Shown here in pieces: positions 50,018 to 61,300 of a DNA stretch of 64,000 nucleotides; positions within the stretch are counted from its first letter, which is position 1; the number at the start of each line of letters is the position of its first letter. The position numbers were made by a program, and so were the translations under genes. The notes beneath the pieces were generated by a model. The model had not been told where the DNA came from. It searched no databases and was given only the letters and a program-made list of their open reading frames with translations. The stretch is from Dromaius novaehollandiae (Eukaryota > Chordata > Aves > Casuariiformes > Dromaiidae): positions 18,139,501-18,203,500 of the forward strand of contig NC_088111.1 in assembly GCF_036370855.1 (NCBI RefSeq), written 5' to 3'.

Positions 50018-50182
50018 ACCTCAGGAGTATGAGAAATGGCTTCCCTGGAGCCAAGGAATTTGGCCAACGTGTTCTGCTGCTATGCCCTGAAGCCAGCCCA
50101 CAGCATGGAGCTGACCCTCAAACTCAACCCCAGGGCCTGCACCTTCCATCAGTGGCTGGCAGACAACAAAGCTGTGTTCTGA
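50018..50182 (+). pseudogene. NMRAL1: NMRAL1 last coding exon remnant with two frame changes
   Basis: Acceptor ttctcacag, then matches to the human C-terminal exon (PEDYEKLGFPGARDLAN, ELTLRLNPKAL) spread over three frames, ending ADNKAVF and TGA at 50180-50182. Amino-acid match within each piece is high, suggesting recent loss or assembly error. Confidence 0.82.
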
Positions 50183-51229
50183 CTGTCGCTTCCCTCTTCT
50201 TCCACCCAGGCTCATGCAGCAGGTATCAGGTGCTGACTAAGGTGAGCTGCACTGTGTTTTCACCAGTGCCCTGCTGGAAGTCTGACCGTACAGAAGCAAG
50301 TGTGGGAGCAGTGTGCTGATGTGAGAGGTGGGAAGAGCTTTGCTACATGCACGTGACTTTAACTACTCCATTTACTGGAGACTACTTTAGGCCAGTGTAT
50401 TTAGAGTAGGAGGAAAGGCTGTTCCTGGTGCAGCTGCAGGCAGTAGAAGTGCTGCCTTGCACAACTTGTTCAAGGCAGTGTTTAGTGATGCTGGGGTGTT
50501 TTCACTTCCATAGGGTTGTGTCTGGTTTTCCCAGGAGTGCCCTCTTTTCTGGACGGTGCTGAGGATACAGCACCTTCCCTGCAGCCAGTCCAGATACCCA
50601 CAGCAGGCCAGAAGCTGGCTCCTAACTGGGGCATGAGCTTGGTCCAGGGAGGGACCCCAGGGGTAAGCAGTGCAGCATGTGCTGAGAGACACCACGTACC
50701 GCATTAGTGGCAGTGCCCTCAGCACCATCCTCAACGACTAAATGCACGGTGCTGTGACTTCTGTGTTGTGTCAGCCAAGAGCCTAATTCCTCAAGCCCAG
50801 CAGCTCTCAGCAGCCACAGCCTGGCCTTCTGGCTCCCAGACTGTCTGCAGTCATTGCCCCTGTTTGTTAAACTCCTGTCAAGCTTCTGCTAGGAAAGATT
50901 TAAGGACCACAGAATTTAAGACCCGTTAAAAGCACCTTCTCCCACATTGGCTTATTGACAGTACCCTTAAGGCTCTGCTTACATGAGAGACCAGGGACAT
51001 GGCAGCCATGCCTGTACTTAAAGTCACCTGTGGCCACAAGGTATCCTCTCATCTAGATAAGACCTTCATTCCTTGCCCATGTTGCTGAGGAAAGGAAGCG
51101 AGTTAGAGCCAAACCAGTGCAGTCAGGAGTCTGGAACAGTAGATGAGGCAGTAAGGCAGAGAAGGTGTTAAATATCTTTATGAAGTCAATCTTATTTACA
51201 TGGATACAGATTCACTTTACAGATAGTTT
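50183..51229. other. NMRAL1-DNAJA3 convergent spacer
   Basis: About 1 kb with no recognisable exon or repeat, between two genes that converge here as in human. Confidence 0.6.
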
Positions 51230-52335
51230 AATCAGGAGGCAACGCGTGCTTTATTTCAGCAAATTAAGAAGGGCAAGACTATGGCATGTCCTTGTTTAAC
51301 TGGTCAATTAGTGGGTGGGCTTGATGGTACCTGCAAGTTATAACTAATAACAGCTGGCCACAGTAACCATGAAAATACTCACTGCAAGAGCTCGACTCCA
51401 TGGAGAAAGAGTGAACCACTTCACTTGTGTTCTCACACATGTAGGTACAATAAGACAATGATTCTTAGACCAATCATTTACATTGTGTTGCCAACATAAT
51501 AAAAAACTTTGCCCCAAACTGGAAAAGGGCTTGGTGGTAATGTAGCACAATTGAACGCTGCAGCCATAAAGGTTTTTCAAAGAGCTGGTGTGAAACTTTT
51601 ACCAGCTTCGAAGCAACAGCATTTGTGTTGTAACTTCAGTTAACTTTGGGGGGAAGGGAAACCTGAGGCAAAGTGCAGATTCCATCACTGCTCTTTGTGC
51701 AGGAAATCAGCAGGACTAGGAAACCCCAGATCTGCTGATGAACCCATGGCAACTGTGCGTTGACACGTCTCGGCGGAAGGGAGACAGCCCACTCTAAGAA
51801 ATGTATGAGACAGCTAGAAGGGCAGGGGAGATTGTCATGAAGACAGGGTCAAAAGTCACTGATGCACCAAGTCTCCTAGGAGAAGATAAGCAGTAATAAG
51901 CTCACCACACGTCTAGCACTCAGAAGGGCACCCGAGTGAAAGCGGTCATCTCAGACTCCATACAGCAAGCTACTCCACTGGGCTGGAAGGACAGCTTTTA
52001 TTTTAGATTCTCACTGTTTCGGATTCTAATTAATATCTCAACTTTAATTTTTACCAGTAGGACTAGAGGAATCTAAGTGAACTTCCAGTAGCAGTAGAAA
52101 CTGTGAAGCAACCTTGAGAGATGTCTGTGCCGTTACTGCAAAGACAGCATTTTCCTTTGTTACCATTTCCTAGGACAGCAGTTGATCATGTCACGATGGT
52201 TGTTGGTGCCTCAGTGGTTTGTGGCCTCTCCAGCTGGGATTCTCATGGTGCTGTGATCAACATCCTTTGCTCTCCAGAGCCCGCTGCCAGAAAGATTCAT
52301 CCCCGACTGCAAAGATGATATGCAGCTGCTGGCTC
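51230..52335 (-). other. DNAJA3: DNAJA3 3' UTR (inferred)
   Basis: Extends from the TAA at 52338-52336 to the AATAAA at 51250-51255, possibly with alternative ends because of the second hexamer at 51997. The extent is inferred from signals only. Confidence 0.5.
51250..51255 (-). terminator. DNAJA3: DNAJA3 distal poly(A) signal (AATAAA on minus strand)
   Basis: TTTATT on plus reads AATAAA on minus, about 1.08 kb after the DNAJA3 stop. A second candidate lies at 51997-52002, which would give a short 3' UTR of about 0.35 kb. Confidence 0.55.
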
Positions 52336-52358
52336 TTAGTTTCCAGTAGAACGTTTCC
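52336..52358 (-). CDS. DNAJA3: DNAJA3 last coding exon (short-isoform tail)
   Basis: Acceptor cttcaactgcag, then codons completing GKRSTGN and a TAA stop at 52338-52336. This is the tail of the shorter mammalian isoform. It is separated from the previous exon by a 3.7 kb intron. Confidence 0.88.
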
Positions 52359-55300
52359 CTGCAGTTGAAGTAAGGGAAATGCTCAACACTTCTGAATGAA
52401 TTGGCTTAAGGCACACAGCCCCTGCAGACTGTTTTGCAAGTGCAGGAGTTAGAGAGCACCTCCCCATCTGACTTCAAATCACACTTTGTTTGCCACAGAG
52501 AACTGACAAGTTTGAAGCATCTTATTCATGCCTAAAGTGACAGGAAGCTGAGCCCCTGGAATCCAAGACACCACAGCCTGTCATGGCTGAAGAGGTAATT
52601 TCAAGTCTGCAGTGCTCCCTCACAGCAGCTCAACGCTGACTAAATGGCACCTGCATCCCACAGTTACGACGCTGCGCTCAATTTGTGCGCCATGGGCTTT
52701 GTTATGCTTTACAACAAAGAAATTCCTTCCTGGCAGTTGCTGGCACTGCAAACCCAAGGTAGGGCAAGCCTAGCCTGAGCATAAAAGCACCAGAGACTCT
52801 GCAGGCCCGTCTGGGCCTCCCAGCAAGCCCCTGCTTTGCCAGGCAGCATTCCAGGCTGCTCTGCAGTGGCAGCTTCACTAGCTAATGGGAGCAAGCTCCC
52901 TGCTTTGAATCGGGTACAGTCAGGGGTTAAGAGTGAAGGGCTAGCCGGCTCCTGGAAGATGTACCCAGCATTTCTCTTTCTGTAGCAGCAACAGTGCAAC
53001 TTAGTCTGTGGATTTTTTGCTCCAGGTAACATAGAACAGCTAGGGCTTTTCATACTCATGGCTGGAAGGCCTGAGGCTAAGAGAGAAGCAGTGCTGTGTT
53101 TTTGCTTCTTCTAGTGCCCAAGAAGAAATGCAAGTTCTGCTTAGTGTGAGGGAAAAACAACAATAAAACACAAGAGGCTTCCTACCTCAGATGGGATATC
53201 AGGAGCTAAACATTTTCTTAAGTTTGGTAAGGAATCCCTCCTTGTTCTCCTCAGCCTCAGGCCTATCACCTGCTTCAGTGCTAGCCGTGGCCCTGCCACC
53301 TGGACACAAACAGCAAAGGGCTGCCATCAGATACGTTCCTCAAACCACCCCAGCTACATCTCCCACCAGCAGTCAGCACCCTAGGCAAAGCGACAGGGTT
53401 ATTTCAGACTCGGAATGGAGGCTGGTACAGTTTGAAGGCAGCTGGTTTTGCCAGCATCCTCGTGTACAGGCATCTCCTGTGCCTCGTGTGCCAGTGGGCT
53501 GTCACCGAGCCACACTACTAGGGCCTCCTGGAATGAGAGCAATGCAGAGCCCAGACCCCAGAAGTGGAAGAAAAGAACATTAGCCTGGGTAAGACTGTTC
53601 CCTTCCCCTCTCTTAAGCCCTCCAGCTGACCGAGGGAACTCTGGCTTTGTACAATAAAGGCAGGGACCCCAAAAAACTCTGAACACAAGCATTTGGAATT
53701 TAGAGACTGCCACTAAAAGCAAACAACCAGCTTAACCACAGACAGCAATGACTTTATGGAAGAAAAGACTATTGGTGGCCTCTGGAACAATCTGTCTTGC
53801 CCTTTCATTGTCTGTATCGTGGCCGTTTAGAACAAAGGCGTGTGAAATCAGACTGGGGACTCAGCTCATGCATTTCTCATTCAATACTTGGACAAACAGC
53901 ATCAAGGCATAAATTGAACTTTAAGGACAAATGCAACATCCTCTTGTCAGGCATTTAGCAGCTAGCTGTTCAAGCTCTGTTATTACCAGTTTTTTACTAA
54001 TCCAGGGCTTGGGCAGGCAAGAAAGTTACACCAGGATACACTACGGTGTGAGTTTAAGCTATGCGTCCCAAAACGTCTCCCCACAGATTCCCATAAGAAA
54101 CATCTCTGATTAGTTTATGTTGCTTAGAAAGTTTCAGGCTAGAATGAAAAAGGCCACAAGTATCTCAGAACAAGTGTTTACCCACATAGGGAATTTTAGC
54201 AGGCATCAACCAGCTAATTTTCCTATATAGACAAACCCCGAGAAGTTTTCTGTCCCTCTGAGAAGTGGCTACAGCAAGAACAGAAGAGACCTTTTTGCTT
54301 TTTCTACACTAAAATCATCAATAACAAAATTGTCAAATCCTCCTCAAGCTTTCGTTGCACACAGAGAAAACAAAGTCCAGTCCTCCCTTTCCTCCCACAC
54401 CCGACTCCCAAGTTCAGACTGATGCAGTGGTGTGAAATACTGCAGCCTGTGGCAAAACACACCTCTGCTCAGGGTATGTTCTGCTTCCCAGAACTAGCTT
54501 CCACACTCAACAACCAGCTGTCTCTATACTGTAAGCTACTAGTATTGTTTTTAATCCACCTTGTTGAGTAATTATGGTAAAATCCATCAATTTTGTGTCT
54601 TAAAATCAAATCTATACTGCATTTTTCCCCTTTGGTACATAAACTTCTTTAAAAAGCTGTGATGAAAGATTTGTGCTTAGAGATCTCTCCCCTTTCCCCC
54701 AAGATTCACCCTTAATGCTCACCTACAGTGGAGAAGACAATCCCATTAACTTCAGTATTATGAAAGTCCTATGGAACATAATGCTGGTAAACGTATAGCA
54801 CACAGCTTTCCAATATACTGAACTTTCCTGCATCAACCTATATTCCTCAGGATTTGTAATGTGAAATAGAGAGGACTTGAATTCCCAGACTCTCACCTTT
54901 GCTTAGCTGTATACAATCTTAAGTTCCCTTATAGGTTTCTAACATAAAAATAAATCACAACCTAACATACTTTAAGAAATTCTTTGTTCCAATATGAGCA
55001 AATAAAAAAAACATTCTTTAGTAGCAAAAGACAAAGCTCTTGCCTTAATGTTCTACCATATATTTTATGCCTTTAGCTCTTATTCATGCCAGATACCTCA
55101 CTGGTTAAACCTAAAAGTACACATTTTTTTTAGCTGCAACAAAAATTTTAATCTGGAGCTGAAAGTGCAGCTTTACAAAGCTTCTACTAACTTCAGTCCC
55201 TCCACTGTGCTCAATGCTCTATACTGACAGGAGCCAACATCCAGCACCAACTAATATTTCTGTCCAAGACTCTCCTATATGCACTGAATAGAGCTTAGAG

Positions 55301-58300
55301 CGATGCTGACAGCAGTATTTCCATTCCACTTTTAAGGAGTAATTTAGAACCCAAACGCCAGGAGCACCACGGGCATCTTCAATCCCAAACAGCTATTATG
55401 GGTTTTCAGAGCTAGTGACAAACGGCAGAGAACACTAAAGGTTTTCAGAGAAGTTCCCCACTGAATCTCACTGCAGTTGTTCAGGATATTACTGGCAGAT
55501 GTCCATGACATTCCTGTGCTGAAAGTGACTGTTCCTGTGGGGGTCAGAATTAAGAAACATTCCTGCTGAGGTCAGGAGTGAGTGCTGAGAATGGATTAGC
55601 TCGCACAGAGAACTGAGTTGAAGCATATTTGCTTTTTCTACCTCTGCTACTAAAACAAGTTACTTCTGGCACAGGGATAAAAGCCAGCAGCTAAAGGCAT
55701 TCATAACCACAGCAAGATTCACCAGAACCTGTCACGGCTCTGGGGTATCTTAAAGGTAATGGTACCCTGCTCTCCGTTCATGCACAGATTTACCCAGTAA
55801 TATTGGAGTAATGCTTTCTCCAAAGAGGCTATTTCCCTGCTTTATGCTACAGCCTATTAATATCACACCAGTAAAATCACCTCTTAAAATAATATACTCA
55901 GCAGTTTGTGTTGACATCCTGTTTGAAGGTCACCTTGGCTCGCCTTCCTCCCCTTGAATCCTCAGGAAGCCTTCTGCATTCCCGCACCACCTCCATGAGA
56001 AAGGAGCACTAATTCCCACTGCTTACCTGATGATGTATTTGTGACTCCATTCACTGTGCCTTCCACATCTGCCTCGTCCTCGGCATAGCTCATCATTAAA
56101 GCTCTCTGCCGATCCGTCAGCCTTCTGCAGGTCAGTACACAGATTGTTGGTTACTGCTGTCTTTAGGGAAAGATGTTATCTATAAGCTTCCCTAATCTGG
56201 CAGCACACACAAGAGGCAGCTACTGGAAATACAAGATTAATACATCTGAAATACACTGAGAATCCCTGTGGTGCTCTTAAAATGAGCACTCTATAAAGAA
56301 TAAGCCCTAGTGGAAGAGGAGTGATATGACCCACTGCATTTCACCAACTGCAGTAAAAAAAAGTATTCTGAAGTGTTGAGAACTGTGGAGCCCCAGCAAA
56401 ACACACATCTGGCAAGGAGAGCTCAGGAAATGAACTCCCCAACTGAGTGCAGCAACACAAGCTATAAAGTTTCTTTCACCAGTGGTGCAGAGGTTCAGCA
56501 AGCAGTCTGAAGAGCAACTCCAAATGACTTTGGTTCCTTTAAGTTGCAGGTATAAAAGCACAGGAGTGTTACAGGCTGGAACAGTTCAGTGTAGCTGACA
56601 TCTGGACAGAATCAGCAGATAGCAAGGCAAATCTGCAGGTGCAGAACTACTTACATAGTTCCAGGGTTTAGTATTCTTACAGCTGGCTTCCCAAATTGTG
56701 CTTTTTTTTTTTTTTTAAACAACAAAAAAAGACGTTTACCTCACATGCGAATAAAAAGCAGTGGGGGGGGGGAGGGAGGGGGAAAATCAATGAACTGGCA
56801 TCTGTCCGAGGAACACTGGGCACAGATAAAGCAAAGAAGCATTTTCATAAAATTTCTCTGAACTTTTCCTGCAAGGAGTTCAAGATTTCACAGAAACTTG
56901 TATTACATCTACTTACTGAGGAACTTTTATCTTTATGTGAATGTAGTGGTCTCCATAGCCGTAACTGTTAACTTTGGGAATGCCTTTCCCACTCATTCGA
57001 ATTCTCTGGTCTGGCTGAATACCAGGGGGTATCTAGGAACACAGAGAGTCAAGTTTATTATTTTAATTACTGTAGAAATGCTTAAAATATCTTTCTATAA
57101 CAGGCTTCAAAATAAGATGGGGTAATCTGGTATGTTCATGCATTGGACACATTCAGAGGCTGTCAGTAATGATGAAAAAGCTTTTGAAGGATCTTACATA
57201 TGAGACAGTATTAAAAAAATCATCCAGCAGGTTTTCCCAGCACTCAGCAGCCTGCCATTTTTAGCAGTGCTTTATTTGTCCAGCAATCCACACAGCCCTT
57301 CCTTTCCCTGTCACTACACGGTGATATGAAAGGACATGTGACCAAACAGGTCACAAATTACCTGACAGTCAATACTGAAGAGGTGTGAAACTTGATACTA
57401 GCAGACTCAGGAGATATGCACCGTCTTTCTAGCAAAGGAGGAGTTTTTGTTGTCCTACATTACGTTACGCCACAGCTCTTCTACATAATAGAACTTACCG
57501 TGATATTGATTGTCTCATATAAGCCTTGACATCTGGCTGTACCTCCCAGAACAGCCTGTGCTATTGAAATAGGGAGGTCCGAATGGATGTCTGCTCCATT
57601 TCTTCTGAACACGGAACTTTTTTGAACCTAAAAGGCAAGCAGTTCCAAAGAGTAGTGAGCACAACAACATGAAGTTCTCATTGTAAACTGCTTTCAAAGT
57701 TCTCAGAAGAAGACATACCAGAAGGCTGTAGTCAGACCCTTTACTATCCACAAACTGCACGGCTAAAAAGTCTAAGTTAATATTTAGTCATTTAGAAAAA
57801 GACAGATATTGACATAACCTTAATTAGCTAGAGGCTTAGGAGGATGTCTGCTTCCTATCTCAGCAACTCCCTCCCCTAATGACTGACATTTTGCCAGTGA
57901 GCTCTTAAGTGCATTCCTGCAGCTCTGCTCAGTACTCACATCTGTGCAGGCAGACAGCTCCTCGAGTCTCCAGTTCAAAGATGGAAGGCATCAAGAACCC
58001 TCTCTGTATTTTGATGCATATTACCCTAAAGCCTTCATCCCAGAACACGCAGTCCGATTCTTTATGAACAGACTTAACATTCCACCATTTGTTACAATAC
58101 AAATCTTCTGCTATCTCAGAAAGTTCATGTGGATCGTATTACTTCAGCTGTTTCAAAGGATCACTTGCTCTTTCCCCTCCTGTTCCCCAGTCAGACTTCC
58201 CAGGCAGTTGTGAAGGGAACAAGCAACCAACTTAAATAATATAAGCAGCTTACGACATATAATGATACATACCCTGAATGTAATGAAAATTTCTTTCTTT

Positions 58301-61300
58301 CCCACAGGCATTCGAACTGTCTGCCCATCCTCAACACCTGCAGTTAGAGGAAAAAACAAAACAAAACAAAACAAAACAGGAAATGTTACCCTATTTTACC
58401 TGGTATTATACTCCATATATTACTTAAATACCTACAGCCTTTCTGTTCAGACCTCTTGCCATCCCCAAAAGCCTGCCACCACAGCAGCACCCGCACCTCC
58501 AGGAGCACAAGCCACAAGACCTACCAGTAGGAAGCACAGTAACACTCTCCACAGGAGCCCAGGAGCTGCGGCCAAAGGAAGGAGGTGTCAGCACACGTTC
58601 ATAGCTCAGATCTGATCACTAAGGTGCCAGGCAGATGAGCACCCCTACACAGGCTCACTCATTACTTCAATCCCTACCGAATTCTTTTGGGAACTAAGGA
58701 ACGCTGGACAGCCTCCACAAGCTACAGGAAGATTACATGTTGCTCACCCAGGATGGTCTTGAAGAAGCAAATTTTCAGCCCCACTACCTGTATTATCTTC
58801 TTTGCTGAGAAAGGCAAGCAACACACTCTCTGCGAGCCAAATTAAGGCTTTCAGGATTTCCCCTCCAACTTTCCTTAAGGATCAATGAAAAAGTCAAGTC
58901 AACGAGACTTTTTGAGAGTTCCACTCTTCAACACCTGCCTAGAAGAATCCATGCGAAATCCAAAACCTCTTCTCAAGAAGGGCAAATATTTTTATCTACC
59001 AGATATGAAACCATCATCAGAAAGCGCATCTTATTACTAATCCTTTCAATTCCCAAGCTATCAATCCTCTTTGTTCTTAAGATAATTTCTCTGCAACAAA
59101 GCTTCTTTATGTTGCTCAGACATTTGTCAGGGAGCAGCCATGCTCTAGAGGCAAGTTAGCTTAGCAGAAATAACTATAGCCACTTTAACAGATAGGAGCA
59201 CACAAATACAACACTAACCAGCTGGCACAGGAACCACCACTGTCTTCTTCTGTTTGGTTTGTCCTGTTCCTCGACATACCACACACGGTGTTGTTACGAT
59301 GGAACCACGACCACCACATCGTCTGCATGTAGATCGCATCACAAAAGGGCCTGTATTTATCGTTTCCTAGTGAAGAAAACCCAGATTGTATAAACATTTG
59401 GTATCAGGCAGCTACTTGTGTCTTCACTTCCACAAGACCCCTGGCAGCAGCCCAGCACATGTGAGTCCTTCTAATTGCACACACGGCATGACAGGGTTCA
59501 AGGATAATGATATCTTTTAGTAAGTACTGGAGCAGAAAACTGGCTCAGAAAATCCTATGAGAATGGTGCTTAGAAGAGGCTGGAACAGATGCTATCCTCT
59601 CACACTACATCTGCCTACGATTTCTATCACATGTCCAAGCATTGGGCAGTGCCAGTCCCTCTAACCTGACTCTAATCTCTAACACTCATACATTACCCAT
59701 TTTATCATGAACTTCATGCTTTGTTAAAAAAAACATTCTTCAGTATGTAATTCTGTCTCCTCTAACAGCGGGTGAAGCTCAGAAAGTTTATTTCACTCAT
59801 GCAGCTTAAATGGAGAGCCTTCACTTAGAACTCAGCTGTTCGGAGGATGACACTTTCAGAATCTAATACCAGTCCAAGAGCAATGAAGATCATGCCTTAT
59901 TGTACATTATCTTCTGAAGTCTCCTTCCAGCCTACATTTGTGGGACTGTGTATACATCTTTAGATTTAAAACTTAAGCTCCAAGACTCTGCAAAGATTGG
60001 AACCAAGCATATCTGTGGCCTTGTTCCAGTTATTTTACCTAGTCTCAGTGTTATGAGTATAAAGGAGGCTGATTGTAGAACTCCATTTCAACACCTATGT
60101 TTTAATTACTTTGAAATAGAATTAAAAGATACATTAAGAAATTCGAAACAGTAAAGAAAGCATTGTTTGAACCAATTCCTCTAACTAGATTTATCAGAAA
60201 AGACAGCAGTCAGCAAGCTCTTTTAAAATACAGCTTATAACTAGAAGAGAACAGGACATTCACAAAGCAAGAAAAAAAGTTTGTCCCCTGGTTAAGTTCC
60301 CTGGAGCCCTGACAAATCATCTTTCCCCAAAACATGCTTTTCTCCTACCCCTTCTGTTTCCCCATAAAGTCAACATTCTTTCTCCAGAGCCTCAGGTAGC
60401 ATTACAGCACTGTCAAACAGGGATTATTTTTCGGTTTGTTCCTATTCAATTTTTGAATTTTCAGAAAATTCAATTTCTATTACCACTAAAAACCATCACT
60501 ACACGAGCATGTGTCTCATGACAAGGGGAAGGGAAACACAGTGCTCTTCATCTCTAGGATATTAAAGGAATTTAATGCACAAATGGGGACGAAGCTCCTT
60601 AAAGAGCTGTCTCACATGGATCTACAAGCATCTGTATTTTGAAGAATCCAAAGACAACCCACTTGCATGAATTATTGCCAGCGTTCAAGAAAAAGTCACG
60701 GAGACTAACTGTGGACTGAATGGGAGAATCGTCTGTCAGATGGGAGTACATGAGGAAAAGCCTGAAGGTTTCATGGGCCAACTACACCTGTTTTGCACAG
60801 AAAGGTATTCTGGTCACAGACTGTTTTTCAGTATCCATTTTGATGCATGGAAACTGAGAGCCTCAAGGTCGATCATTTCTTTACTTACTGTTAAGTAACA
60901 TGCATCTTGTTATTTCATGACTGTCCTTACACTGTCATTACCTTCCTCCTCCCCTCCCCCCTTCAAAGCATCCCATTTACTGCCCAAGAATTTCAGAATT
61001 GTTACAGGTATGGTATATTGGGCATATGATACCAGATGATCTATCGTTTTTAGTTGTCCAGAACACGTGTTCAAAATAATGAAAATATTCCTAGTACGTA
61101 TTAACATCAAGTCCTCATCTATTAACTTGGCTTCACCCAAGATATGCTGATGATTATAGAAAAAGCTTTTCAATGTGGAAAGCACTCACTTGCCCCAGCA
61201 ACAAAAAGCACAGAAGACCTGTATCTTAAAAAGCACTTACCATGCCAGTACCATTGCAGTAATGACACCGCTGCGCTTTGGTACCAGGTTCATGCCCTTT

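Noticed and set aside
55110-55140. LKKM-like peptide after a ttgttgcag acceptor as the long DNAJA3 tail exon
   Set aside because: Only four residues match, reading continues into unrelated sequence, and the required acidic segment is absent.
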